A stretch of DNA of 64,000 nucleotides from CADEEN01 sp963751775 (GCA_963751775.1 CAVVVW010000003.1:62001-126000), one strand, 5' to 3'. Counted from the first letter of the stretch, positions 48,389-58,103 are shown. Numbers and translations: made by a program. Notes: a model not told the origin generated them from the sequence alone.

Positions 48389-48980
48389 TCAGCCCAGGGC
48401 CCGCTCGACCTCGGAAAAACTGCTGGCGATGGGGATGATGTCGATGGCGATGCCGAGTTGGCGTTCGATCTGCGATCGCGAGATCACGCCGCGCAATCGG
48501 CGCGGCGTCTGCGGCGTGGCGGATTCGACCACGAGCAGGTGATTTCGGCCATGGCGCTTGAGCGTCGCGATGGCGTCGCCGACGGTTGCCGACTGCACGC
48601 GGCTGTAGTCGATGGCGTCGAGCATGGACGTCTGGGTCATCACGTCGGCGACACACAAGTCGTCATAGCGCACGCCGCGTTCGTGCACGGCACGCATCTG
48701 CTTGTCGTCGTGCAGGTCCGTGATGGTGACCAGCCCTTCCACGGCCGGCATGTCGGTCACGACGAAGAGCATGCGCACGCCCTGGTAGATCATGGTCTGC
48801 TCGGCCTGGTGCAGCGTGGCCGAAGGGCGGATGGTTGCCGCCCGCATGTAGGGTCAAGTCGGTCATGACCCGCAGTGCCGGTGAATCGGCTGCGACAGGC
48901 GCCTCATTGGCGGGGCCGGCCTGCGCGAGCGGCGTTCCCGGCTCGAGCCTGAAGGTTGGCAAGGCTGCTGAATCGCGCAT
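48389..48980 (-). CDS. CBS-domain protein, one frameshift
   Basis: About 197 residues, two CBS domains: RAATIRPSATLHQAEQTMIY to about EGLVTITDL, and VADVMTQ to RGVISRSQIERQL. These usually bind adenyl nucleotides; the partner is not evident. An N-terminal arm (LEPGTPLAQAGPANEAPVAA) lies in another frame; one extra T near 48850 separates it (expected TDLTHMRAATIRP). The ATG at 48980 has GGGAG upstream. It stands between pstS and the MTHFR-like gene on the same strand, without clear operon links. Confidence 0.82.
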
Positions 48981-49144
48981 GCTGGGCTCCCAGGGGCCAC
49001 GCCCCGACACGATGGGACGGCAACACTACGCCGAAATCGAACGCCCGGCCATTAGGCCCTATGGCCGCCGCGGATTTCGCGCGCTGCCACCTTCAGAATG
49101 CGCAGGCACGGCCGACGCTACCGCGCCTCGAGTTGCCAGCCTGG

Positions 49145-50063
49145 CTACGCGCCGCCCGTACTCGACGCGGTCGTCAACGTGCTGGTGCGCTCGTGGATCC
49201 AGCGTGCTGTGCGCACCACACCGCCGAAGCTGAACAGATGCACGCCGACCACATTGCCGTGCGTCTGCGCGTAGCGCGAAGCCGCCGCCAGTTGGTCCGA
49301 TGGCTCGGTGTGCGACATCAGGCGGGCGATCTGGCTGCCCAGCGTGGACAGCGCTCGGCGGGCGGCACCGACACCGCAGCGCTGGGCATAGCGCAGCAGC
49401 TGGATCGGATCGCTCGGTCCCGGCATGCCGACGTACACCGCGACATGCGGCGCTCGCTTCGCCAGCTCGGCTAACAGTGCAACGATTCGCTCGGGTGTAA
49501 AGCTGAACTGGGTGATGGCATAGATGCCGAGCCCCTGGGCGTCGGCCAGGCGCAGCTTGGCGTCAAAGGCGCGCCACAGATCGTGTTGTGCGATCTTCGG
49601 GTGACCCTCGGGGTAGACGGCGATGCCCACCTCGCGAACGCCGGCCTCTTGCAGGAGGCCACTGGCCAGCAGCTCGACGCTGTCGCGCCAGGGGCCCTGC
49701 GGGCTGGTCTTCGTCGCCACCGATCAGCATCACGCGGTGCACGCCGTGCCGACCCACCGCCTGGGCAAGAAATGCCCTCAGGCTCTCGGGTTCGGTCAGG
49801 CGCCGCGCAGCCACATGCGGCACGGGATCAAGACCGCGGGCATGAATGTCGGCCAGCAGCGGCAGCGATTGACCGAGGGGCCGCGACGGCAGCGACGGCA
49901 CGTAGACGCAGGTGCCGGCGGCGAGCGACACGGCGGCCTCGGCCAGCGCAGGGGCTTCGCGCACGGTGATCTCGATCGAGGCGTTGCCCAGCAGCTCGGC
50001 CAGCGCATCGGCCTGCGGGCGTTCGGGTGACGATGACAATTGGGTGCGCATGCCGGAACTCAT
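49145..50063 (-). CDS. Methylenetetrahydrofolate reductase-like protein, one frameshift
   Basis: About 305 residues. MetF-type barrel features: DPVPHVAARRLTEPESLRAF (MetF has PHL/PHI.AR), VMLIGGDED (family LRGD), then after a break near 49708 EVGIAVYPEGHPKIAQHDLW (MetF GVAGYPEGHPE), ITQFSFTPERIVALL (MetF TQFFFD) and VYVGMPGPSDPIQLLRYAQR. Lengths and motifs indicate an FAD- and folate-binding reductase-like protein, a divergent paralogue of MetF. It follows the methyltransferase gene by 20 bp, suggesting a methyl/folate job for the pair. Confidence 0.85.
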
Positions 50064-50083
50064 GGGGAGCTGATGTGCAGGCG

Positions 50084-51493
50084 TCAGCTGCGCTTGCGCG
50101 AGACGACGTAGGACTCATCCAGGAACCACAGACTGCCGTGGCGCTTGAGAACCTCGGCCGTCGCGTCGAGGTAGTCGCGCTGGCCGATCACCTGGTCGAG
50201 TCGCTCGTCGTCGATCTGGGCCACGTACACCGCGGCATTCCAGGCGGCAAACAGGGTCGACGTGCCGATCGCCGACGACACTTCGCTGGGCAGCGTGTGC
50301 ATGTCGTAGCGGAATACCGCGCGGTTGTCGGCATAGGCGTTGAAGTTGAAGTCGCGCGAGTCCTTGCCGAGTTCGTGCTTCACCGCCCGCAGCACATCGT
50401 GACGTGAGGTCACGAACGGCTGTTCGCCCGGCCAGATGCGCTGCACGATCTCGAGCCCGGGATCGTTGCCGCACGAATGGATGCCCAGCAACCTGCCACC
50501 GGGCGCGAGCGAGCGCGTCAGCGGCGTGATCACCTTCTGCGCCTTGAATTCCGCGCTGACCCGCGCGCGGTACGGCTGCGACGCGACCACCAAGTCGAAG
50601 TCGGCCTGCGGCTGTCCCTGTCTGGGGATCGTCGGCTCGAGCAGGAAGCGATAGTCGTCACGGTAGATCACCAGCACCACGGGGCGCTCGTAGATCGGGT
50701 TGCCGGTCTTCGGGCTGTGCCGCGCCTGCCAGTGCGTCGCGAGAAAGCGGTCCAGAGAACCGATCTGCTCGTTGAACTCGTGCGCGGTCGCCCCACTCAG
50801 GGCCACCTCCTTCCAGACCATCGAGGTGGCGGCCGGCAGCGCGCGCGGCGTCAGCCATGGCGCCTCGGCGTAGTACATGTTGGTGACCACCAGGACCGTC
50901 GCCGGATGCTCGAAGAAGCGATCGGCCATCTTGTGCAGCGACAAGCGCACGTCTTCGAGGCTGATTTCCTTGCCCACGATGTAGAACGGCATCGTCATGA
51001 AGCGTCGGTGCATCTCGCGCATGACGCTGGTGAGCACCGTGCCGTCGCCCATGCCGGCGTCGAACAGCCGGACCGCGGGCGGTCGTGGGTGGATGTGGCT
51101 GAGCTCCAGACCGACGCGCCGGGCCACGACATCCTTCTCGCTGCAGGTGGTCACGAACAGCAGGTACTTCTGGCGGTTGTCGAAGAAGCGGAAGTTGCGC
51201 CCTGGCGGCTCGGCGTCATGGGGCTTCGCCGCTGCCCGAGGCGGACGATCGGTGGCGCGTACCAGAGGCATCAACTCGGCCGGCGCGGCCGGTAGCGCCT
51301 CTGCGCCCTGCGAGCGCAGGTACGCGTCCAGGCGCGCCAGGGTTTCCGGCGTGACGCGCGCACCATCACGCAGGCGCGACACCAGCTTGCCGTCGTTGAC
51401 GGCACGCCGGCCGAAGGTCGACTCGGCCACGCCGGAGCGGCGGCAGAAGTCGGCAATGCTCTCCAGCAAGGTTGGCGAAGGCTGGGCACTCAC
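50084..51493 (-). CDS. SAM-dependent methyltransferase-like protein with N-terminal HTH
   Basis: 469 residues from the GTG at 51493 (MSAQPSPTLLESIADFCRRS); the in-frame extension upstream is not coding-like. Residues 10-65 form an HTH-like segment (SGVAESTFGRRAVNDGKLVS, RVTPETLARLDAYL). After a linker, a Rossmann methyltransferase: motif I VRLFDAGMGDGTVLTSVM, further EISLEDVRLSLHKMADRFF, then DFDLVVASQPYRARV and LAPGGRLLGIHSCGNDPGLE. Known to me only as an unnamed Burkholderiales family. The HTH suggests DNA-associated action, but this is inference. Upstream of the MTHFR-like gene in the same direction. Confidence 0.72.
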   Translation of the reverse strand: MSAQPSPTLLESIADFCRRSGVAESTFGRRAVNDGKLVSRLRDGARVTPETLARLDAYLRSQGAEALPAAPAELMPLVRATDRPPRAAAKPHDAEPPGRNFRFFDNRQKYLLFVTTCSEKDVVARRVGLELSHIHPRPPAVRLFDAGMGDGTVLTSVMREMHRRFMTMPFYIVGKEISLEDVRLSLHKMADRFFEHPATVLVVTNMYYAEAPWLTPRALPAATSMVWKEVALSGATAHEFNEQIGSLDRFLATHWQARHSPKTGNPIYERPVVLVIYRDDYRFLLEPTIPRQGQPQADFDLVVASQPYRARVSAEFKAQKVITPLTRSLAPGGRLLGIHSCGNDPGLEIVQRIWPGEQPFVTSRHDVLRAVKHELGKDSRDFNFNAYADNRAVFRYDMHTLPSEVSSAIGTSTLFAAWNAAVYVAQIDDERLDQVIGQRDYLDATAEVLKRHGSLWFLDESYVVSRKRS

Positions 51494-51793
51494 CGCGGTA
51501 CTGTAGGGCCTGGACCGGTGGGATATCAACCACAAACACGAATCTATGAAAGTTGGGCAGCTTCCCACTCGCACCGCAGCGGCACCACAGCACTCCCGCG
51601 CCGACGATGGCCGCCAGCAGGTTGCCGCCGACGACTCACCAGTCGTCGATGCCGTGCGCCCCGGGTTGTATTTGCTTGGCAAATCGCGATCATGTCGCCG
51701 CCGGCGCCACGCGGCTGTCGAAATCGTGCCCGCCCGGTCGTCGTGCAGGTGACACCGCCGGCCTGCCCTTCAACGGAGAACCGAGGAACCGCC
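51494..51793. other. Divergent promoter region, 300 bp without a gene
   Basis: Lies between the leftward methyltransferase gene and the rightward BNR-repeat gene. Short AT-rich stretches near 51515-51545 (GATATCAACCACAAACACG) may hold a promoter. No repeat, small gene or RNA structure was recognised. Confidence 0.4.
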
Positions 51794-53006
51794 ATGCCCC
51801 GTCAAGCCACCTCCGCCCCGTCCGCCGACAACAAGCCCGCCGCTCGCGGCAAGGCGGGTGCGTCGCCGACGCGCCTGGTCGTGCTCGTGGCCACGCGCAA
51901 AGGCGCCTGGCTCTTCCACAGCGATGCCAGGCGCAAGACCTTCAGTGCCGACGGCCCGCATTTCCTGGGCCACAACATCAGCCACATGGTGCTCGACCCG
52001 CGCGACGGCCGCACGCTGCTGGCAGCGGCCAAGACAGGCCACCTGGGGCCGACGGTCTTCCGCTCCACCGACTTCGGCCGCCACTGGAAGGAAGCCAGGC
52101 AGCCGCCGGCCTTTGCCAAACCGTCCAACAGCCTGCCCGCCCGCTCGGTGGACCACACCTTCTGGCTCACCTCGGGCCATGCCGGCGAGCGCGACACCTG
52201 GTACGCCGGCACCTCGCCGCAGGGCCTGTTCCGCTCCGAGGACGGTGGCGTTAGCTGGGCGCCGCTGCCGTCGGTCAACGACGACCCGCAATTCCGTGAA
52301 TGGATGGGCACGGTGCAGGACGGCACGCCCGACGGGCCCAAGCTGCACTCGATCACCGTCGACCCGCGCGACCCGGCGCACCTGCTGTTCGCCATGTCCG
52401 GCGGCGGCGTGCACGAGTCGCGCGACGCCGGCCGCAGCTGGAAGACGCTGATCAAGGGCCTGGAGGTGGTGGGGGGCTTCGACTCCGACCTCGGTCACCT
52501 TCCACGACCCGCACTGCGTGCGCCAGTGCCCGAGCCAGCCCGACCGGCTGTACCAGCAGAACCACTGCGGTATCTACCGGCTCGACGGCTGGGGCGGTGC
52601 CGGTGACGATACCTGGCAGCGCATCGGCCGCAAGATGCCCAAGCGCGTGGGCGACATCGGCTTCCCGATGGTGCTGCACCCGCGCGACGCCGACACGGCC
52701 TGGGTGTTCCCGATGGACGGCACCGACGTCTGGCCGCGCACCAGCCCCGACGGCCGCCCGGCCGCCTACGTCACGCGCAACGGCGGCCGCACCTGGCAGC
52801 GGCTCGACCAGGGCCTGCCCGAGGGCCAGGCCTGGTGGACCGTCAAGCGCCAGGCGATGACGCTGGACGCACAGCAGAACCCGGCGCTCTACCTTGGCAC
52901 CACCAGCGGCGAGTTGTGGATCGGGCGCGACGGGGGCGAGCGCTGGGCCAACATCGCGCGGCACCTGCCCGAGATCTACGCGGTGGAAGTCGCCGAGCGC
53001 GCCTGA
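51794..53006 (+). CDS. BNR/sialidase-like beta-propeller protein, one frameshift
   Basis: About 403 residues, no signal peptide. Asp-box/BNR-type repeats are seen: FRSTDFGRHWKEARQPP, FRSEDGGVSWAPLP, HESRDAGRSWKTLIKGLE, VTRNGGRTWQRLDQGLP, IGRDGGERWANIARHLPE (S/T-x-D-x-G-x-x-W). Such proteins form VPS10/exo-sialidase-like propellers, often without sialidase activity. The break near 52490 separates GGFDS from FHDPHCVRQCPSQPDRLYQQ. It precedes a MoaD/ThiS protein by 2 bp, a pairing common in this group but unexplained. Confidence 0.82.
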
Positions 53007-53008
53007 GC

Positions 53009-53266
53009 ATGAAGGTGCTGATCCCCGGCGCGTTGCGTTCGTACACGCGCGAGGCCAACGTCGAAGCCGTGGGCGACACGCTGGCCACGCTGTTCGCCGA
53101 CCTCGACCACCACTACCCCGGGCTGCGCTTTCGCGTGGTTGACGAGCAGGGGCAGCTGCGGCCGAACATGCGCATCTTCGTCAACGGCCTGAACGTGCGC
53201 GATTTGCAGCATGCGCTGGGGCCGGACGACTTCGTGGCCGTTGTGCTGGCCCTCAGCGGGGGCTGA
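53009..53266 (+). CDS. MoaD/ThiS-type ubiquitin-like sulfur carrier
   Basis: 85 residues, beta-grasp fold (MKVLIPGALRSYTREANVEA, LRPNMRIFVNGLNVRDL) with the required C-terminal Gly-Gly (LALSGG), the site of adenylation and thiocarboxylation. It begins 2 bp after the BNR gene, so the carrier may serve something in that operon. No MoeB/ThiF activating gene is in the window, so one elsewhere must act on it. Confidence 0.88.
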   Translation: MKVLIPGALRSYTREANVEAVGDTLATLFADLDHHYPGLRFRVVDEQGQLRPNMRIFVNGLNVRDLQHALGPDDFVAVVLALSGG

Positions 53267-53311
53267 TCGATTGCGACGGCGTTTTTTCAACCCCCTTCCC
53301 GGGAGAACGAC

Positions 53312-53791
53312 ATGATGAGCAAGAACACGATCTGCCTCTGGTACGACGGCGACGCCGTCGAAGCTGCCAACTTCTACGCCAAGACCTTCCCCGACAGCTC
53401 GGTGGGCACCGTCTACCGCGCGCCGGGCGACTACCCCGACGGCAAGCAGGGCGGTGTGCTGACGGTCGAGTTCACCGTGGCCGGCATCCCCTGCATCGGC
53501 CTGAACGGCGGCCCGCATTTCAAGCACAACGAATCGTTCTCCTTCCAGATCGCGACCGACGACCAGGCCGAGACCGACCGCCTGTGGAACGCGATCGTCG
53601 GCAATGGCGGCCAGGCCAGCGAGTGCGGCTGGTGCAAGGACCGCTGGGGCCTGTCGTGGCAGATCACGCCACGCGCTCTCATGGCGGCGATTGCCGACCC
53701 CGACACCGCTTCGGCCAAGCGCGCGTTCGAAGCGATGATGACCATGGGCAAGATTGACATCGCCAAGATCGAGGCGGCACGTAGGGGTTGA
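53312..53791 (+). CDS. VOC-family protein (3-demethylubiquinone methyltransferase-like/PhnB)
   Basis: 159 residues of the PhnB-like 3-dmu-9_3-mt family in the vicinal oxygen chelate fold: CLWYDGDAVEAANFYAKTFP, FSFQIATDDQAETDRLWNAI, CGWCKDRWGLSWQITPRAL. Despite the name, the family is not a methyltransferase; function is unknown. A Shine-Dalgarno (GGGAGA) precedes. It ends the BNR-MoaD-VOC run and a hairpin follows at 53805. Confidence 0.85.
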   Translation: MMSKNTICLWYDGDAVEAANFYAKTFPDSSVGTVYRAPGDYPDGKQGGVLTVEFTVAGIPCIGLNGGPHFKHNESFSFQIATDDQAETDRLWNAIVGNGGQASECGWCKDRWGLSWQITPRALMAAIADPDTASAKRAFEAMMTMGKIDIAKIEAARRG

Positions 53792-53804
53792 CGCGCTTGC
53801 GGGC

Positions 53805-53821
53805 GGCGCTCTGCGAGCGCC
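53805..53821 (+). terminator. Hairpin after the VOC gene
   Basis: GGCGCTC-TGC-GAGCGCC, perfect 7-bp stem 14 bp after the stop; no T-run. Confidence 0.5.
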
Positions 53822-53854
53822 AACACATCGCCAAAACCCGGCCTTTCGTGTACT

Positions 53855-53894
53855 CGGTGAGTGCTGGCTCTGCAGCGTATGCAGCCACTCACCG
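53855..53894. repeat. Nested hairpin at the left edge of the accessory island
   Basis: Outer arms CGGTGAGTG and CACTCACCG (9 bp perfect) enclose a second stem CTGCA-GCGTA-TGCAG. It lies in the 230-bp gap between the convergent ends of the VOC gene and the STAND gene. It may be a bidirectional terminator or a trace of an insertion event. Confidence 0.5.
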
Positions 53895-54020
53895 CGGTCC
53901 ACTGAACTCACGGTTCCGGTCCCTTCGCAGTCATTCGCTTCAAGCAACCTTCTCTGCGGTCAGCGATGTTGCTGCAGGGACTCATGGCCAAATAGAGTTG
54001 CACAACGTCTCACTCGAGGC

Positions 54021-57000
54021 CTATGTGAAACGACGCTTCGAGTCGGCGTCCTCTTCGTCCATGATCAGCCCCTCTCTTAGCGAGCGTCCAATACTTTCCT
54101 CGGCGTGTCCGCGAATGTCGTCGTAGAGGCTGAAAGCCGGGTCTGATTTGGCTAGGGATGCAAGCATCTGCTCGGCACGCTCCTTCATGTCGAGGTCTGT
54201 GGGAAAGGGTTGGCCGGGGATGCCTGAACGAACGCCTCCGAGCGCCGACGCGAACAGCGATGAACTGACGGACTTCTGCGCGGCCCTCCCGACAGCGCGT
54301 GCTGCACGCAAAATGCGAAGGACGAAGGCGTGCTGGCTGAAGACGAACGAGTTGGGCGTCTCGCGAAGGACGGCAGCAAGGACTGCGTAGTGCGTCTCCC
54401 CGCCACCGACACACCAGGCTTCGAGGGTGGAAGCGAAGCTGGGCTCGGAGCATCTGAACACTCCAGTCATCAGGTCAGCGAATCGATATGAGAACTGATA
54501 GCCGGCCGCCGCCCGCGGAAGCGCCCAATCGAGGGTCTCGCGAAACATCGCCGGCCCGTCGGGATGAGCGAGGAGGTTCAGCGACTCCGCCGCGTCGCCG
54601 CCGAGACCCCCGATCGGCGAGTATTTCCAGTTTTCGTCGGCGATCGCTCGGTCGAGCCGCTTCTTGGCAAGTTCGATGACCTGGCGTGGGTCGCGCTTGG
54701 CGACCCTGGTCAGGAACTCACGCACGTAGTGATCGTCGAGACTGTCCGGCGCAGCGAGCAGTTCAACGATACGCGTGAGGTCCTCGTTAGGGATGGAGTC
54801 GAACGGGATGAACTTGTCGTCGTCCAGCCACATGAAGATCTCGCCTCGCGATGCCCGCATCAGCTTGGGGCTGGCGCCGGCGAGGATCTCGATCGCGAAT
54901 CGCTTTTCTTTCTCGGCGACCTCACGGAAAACCCACGTCGCCGTCGAGAGCACTGACTTATCCCCCGACCGGAAGATCAGCCGAATGACATCGCGGTCCT
55001 CATCATCAAGTAGCCGACCACCGAAGGCCCCCATTGCATAGGCCCGGGCGACGAAGGGGAGGTGCTCATCTCCACGCGCCAGGAGCGCACTGATGCGTCG
55101 ATGTGCCTCTGTGGGCTCGCGCCTGAGGAGCGAGGAGAGCGCAAACGAACCGAAGTCCGCCATGGGTGGCCGCGGATCGCGCTCCCTCGCATACAGGACC
55201 TCTCGCGCCAAGGCAGGCTGCCTGTCGATGAGCCGATTGACGAATAGGTGTGCAGACCGGAGTGATTCCTCGCCGTGACTCTTGAGGTCGGCTAGACGTC
55301 TGTCGAGAAAGGCGGCCAGTTCACGTGCGTCCGGGAAGGTGCGCTCTACCTCTGCGGCCATTTCCTCCTGGCGCTGCTCGCTCCGGTCCAGATTCCCGGC
55401 CTCTAACTTCCACGTGTCGTGACCCCAGCCATCCATGAGGATGCGGGTCACGCGTGCCTCCAGATTGCGATCGAGTCGGTCGAGAACCCGACGGGCCTCG
55501 TCGCAAGTGGTGCCACCAGCGTGGTGTGCGTGCCAGGACACGGATTGACCGATTCGCACCAGGACGGGCGCCGCGATGTCGTGCGAGTCGAGCACGGCGT
55601 TGAGGCGCCGCAGAGTGTCCACGAACTCCTGCGACCAGTCCGCCCGCTCTGTTGCGGAAGGCGCCCGGCTCAACAGTCCGATTGGGCCGTGGACGGCACT
55701 CTGCAGCAGTTCCGCGGCGGCGAACGCTTGGCGCTGGTTGTCGCTCGTGATGCCATCGAGGATTGCGTCAACGACACGCCGCCGCATCGGCGCGACCGTC
55801 TCCGTGTTCACGCCATATGCCGAGAGCGTGATCTCGCGGTGGGTCGATTTGGCAGTGAAATGCCCTACGGTCGCAAGTGCACCCTTGAGAATGTCGTAGG
55901 GATTCGACGGGCCGGTCCAGTTGTCTACGGCTCCCAGTTGCGAGAGCGCGAAGTCGACGACTGCCTCGCAGTACTCGATCGGCTTACGTGGCTCGGGTGT
56001 CGCGAGTTCGGTCAACAGGCGCAAGGGGTGGTTCGGGTGCTGGTTCGTGGGCCGCTTGTCATCTTTCCCGACGTCCCAGAGCAGGTCGCAGGCAACGTTC
56101 AGGTACTTCAGGTTGTATGTCGCGGCGCTGATGATGCGGCAGACGTCCTCCTCCGTGCCGTGCCCTTCGTCAATCAGTCGACGGGCGAGTTCGAGCGCCT
56201 GCCGAGGCTGGTAGTAGGCGGCTGCCGCGGCGGCCTTCACCTGCGCGTTCCGATAGTCGTCTTCCCACTGAAGCCTTGACCAGATTGCGTCCAGTAAACG
56301 ACTCGACGATGTATCGCCTTCGTTGCGGCGCCAGTCGAGCCGGCCCAGGTTCAGCAGCAGGTGCTCCTTGTGTTCGGGAATCGCTGCGTCGAAGATCCGC
56401 TCCGCGTATCCATTGGACTCGCCGTTTGAAGTGATGCATGCGGATTCGATGATCGAGTCGGCAAGGAGGTCAGGCGACAGGCGATACAGGGCGCCTCGTT
56501 TGAACAAGACTCCGGAGTCGATGAGAAGGCGGGCGAGCCGCGAGGTGTCGGGCGCCGCGATCCCCTCGATCTCGGCTAGCAGTTCGAGCACACGCCTGTC
56601 GTCCGGCACGACGGGCTGGATGAGGGCGAGCACGCGCAGCATGGCGTGGACGCGGTCTTGGTCCTTCCCCGTCGCGATGCCTTCGGCAATCACCTGTTCG
56701 TAGCGCTTGAGGACCGCCGAACGGAACGCGTCGTTCGATCCGAACAGTTCGGGGTGGACGCCCTCCTTCGCAACGATCTGCGCTCCGACGACGACGGCAA
56801 GAGGGCTGTCGTAGGCAATGCGTGCGATCGTCGCGGCTAGATCCGTTGAGGCGCCATGCTTCGCCAAGACCTGCGTCGCGAGCGTCGTGGCGTCGTGCTT
56901 AGTTGGTCTCGCAAGCGTCACCGATGCGACCAGCCCGCCGGTCAGCCCGCTTCTCGCCAGATCACGCTGCACGACTTCAGCCCAGTAGGGCCTATAGAGC

Positions 57001-58103
57001 AGGAGCAGCCTGGCGTTCGATCGTTCATCTGCGACATAGCGGATCAATTGGCCAAGGTCCGCGCGGTCATGCGCGTCGTCCACAACCACCAGTTTCTCGC
57101 CGGCCCCCAGGTCCTCGAGGCTCTTTGCGTCGATCTCCGCCGTTGGAGACGCCACGGCCACCCGCACTGCTGTATGACTTGCGCAGAATTTGTCGAGCGC
57201 GGCGCGCAGCACGCGCGACTTTCCCTCGCCCGCGCGTCCGATGAGGCTTGATGCGAGAACGCTTCGGTCAGCAAGCGCACGCCCAAGCTGCGCGAGTTCA
57301 CCTGTTCGTCCGACGAGGTCCCATCGTTGGTTGAAGATTCGGCCTTCGGCAAGCTGCGGCGCGAAGAAGTCGTGGACCGTCAGCCAGGGCCCGGGTGCCA
57401 GTTCCCCGGTTAACGCGTAGCGCTGGGACGGGAAGTAGGTGTCGACGATGCGGACCTGCTCGGACTTGGGTAGGGTGCGAAACAGGCGAGTGATGTCGGT
57501 CTGGTCCCAGAGATCCCATCCGCGCGCACTGCGGACTTCTTTCCTCGCGTCCGGGCTGGCGACGCGCGAGAGCAGGATGTGCTTCTTCTTGGCGTGGATT
57601 GTGTGCGCCTTGATCGCCTTCAGTACCTTTGCCGCGCCGAACTGCGCTTCGCGCTTGCACTGGAACGTGAACAAGCCGTCGTCGGCGACGAAGCGAGCCT
57701 CGATGTCTATGCCGTACTGCTTGTGCCCGGTCTTCCCGGCCGGATGCACGTCGGCTTGGGCCCGGTAGAGAGTGGCCAGGAAGTCGAGGCAGAAGAATTC
57801 GAAGCTTTCGGGACTGAGGCCGGCCAACGGGAGGGGCCGGTCGAACGACACAGTGGTGGCATCGGATGCGTATCCAGCTGCCGCGGACAGTTCGAGGATA
57901 TCTATCTTGAGGAACGCTGCAATCTTGGCCAGTTCGTCCGTTCGAGGTCGCGAGGTGCCTGCCTCCCAGCGGCTCACAGTCTGCTGGGCGACGCCAATCC
58001 GAGCCGCAAGATCGCCCTGCGTTGCGATTCCCTGTCGCTCACGGTGCGAGCGCATGAACGCACCCAAGCCCGCGTACTTTGCCGTCTTAGTGGTCGTACT
58101 CAT
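54021..58103 (-). CDS. HTH - Mrr-like nuclease - STAND NTPase - helical repeat protein, probable antiviral STAND protein
   Basis: 1,360 residues from ATG 58103 (an in-frame ATG at 58130 lies in the palindromic operator-like sequence). Order: XRE-type HTH (about 15-70: QGDLAARIGVAQQTVSRWEA); an Mrr/PD-(D/E)xK-like nuclease domain (about 95-210) with KQYGIDIEA (Asp133) and TFQCKRE (Q-x-K, Lys150), the Q-x-K variant being usual for Mrr; a P-loop NTPase (about 262-480) with Walker A IGRAGEGKSR (289-296), Walker B KLVVVDDAHD and a STAND-type GxP-like segment YDSPLAVVVGA; then about 800 residues of helical repeats without a named family, likely the sensor. Effector plus STAND plus repeats is the design of Avs and similar defence proteins. 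No indel in 4.1 kb. Whether it is antiviral is inference; a partly similar role as repressor via the HTH is possible. Confidence 0.82.
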   Translation of the reverse strand: MSTTTKTAKYAGLGAFMRSHRERQGIATQGDLAARIGVAQQTVSRWEAGTSRPRTDELAKIAAFLKIDILELSAAAGYASDATTVSFDRPLPLAGLSPESFEFFCLDFLATLYRAQADVHPAGKTGHKQYGIDIEARFVADDGLFTFQCKREAQFGAAKVLKAIKAHTIHAKKKHILLSRVASPDARKEVRSARGWDLWDQTDITRLFRTLPKSEQVRIVDTYFPSQRYALTGELAPGPWLTVHDFFAPQLAEGRIFNQRWDLVGRTGELAQLGRALADRSVLASSLIGRAGEGKSRVLRAALDKFCASHTAVRVAVASPTAEIDAKSLEDLGAGEKLVVVDDAHDRADLGQLIRYVADERSNARLLLLYRPYWAEVVQRDLARSGLTGGLVASVTLARPTKHDATTLATQVLAKHGASTDLAATIARIAYDSPLAVVVGAQIVAKEGVHPELFGSNDAFRSAVLKRYEQVIAEGIATGKDQDRVHAMLRVLALIQPVVPDDRRVLELLAEIEGIAAPDTSRLARLLIDSGVLFKRGALYRLSPDLLADSIIESACITSNGESNGYAERIFDAAIPEHKEHLLLNLGRLDWRRNEGDTSSSRLLDAIWSRLQWEDDYRNAQVKAAAAAAYYQPRQALELARRLIDEGHGTEEDVCRIISAATYNLKYLNVACDLLWDVGKDDKRPTNQHPNHPLRLLTELATPEPRKPIEYCEAVVDFALSQLGAVDNWTGPSNPYDILKGALATVGHFTAKSTHREITLSAYGVNTETVAPMRRRVVDAILDGITSDNQRQAFAAAELLQSAVHGPIGLLSRAPSATERADWSQEFVDTLRRLNAVLDSHDIAAPVLVRIGQSVSWHAHHAGGTTCDEARRVLDRLDRNLEARVTRILMDGWGHDTWKLEAGNLDRSEQRQEEMAAEVERTFPDARELAAFLDRRLADLKSHGEESLRSAHLFVNRLIDRQPALAREVLYARERDPRPPMADFGSFALSSLLRREPTEAHRRISALLARGDEHLPFVARAYAMGAFGGRLLDDEDRDVIRLIFRSGDKSVLSTATWVFREVAEKEKRFAIEILAGASPKLMRASRGEIFMWLDDDKFIPFDSIPNEDLTRIVELLAAPDSLDDHYVREFLTRVAKRDPRQVIELAKKRLDRAIADENWKYSPIGGLGGDAAESLNLLAHPDGPAMFRETLDWALPRAAAGYQFSYRFADLMTGVFRCSEPSFASTLEAWCVGGGETHYAVLAAVLRETPNSFVFSQHAFVLRILRAARAVGRAAQKSVSSSLFASALGGVRSGIPGQPFPTDLDMKERAEQMLASLAKSDPAFSLYDDIRGHAEESIGRSLREGLIMDEEDADSKRRFT

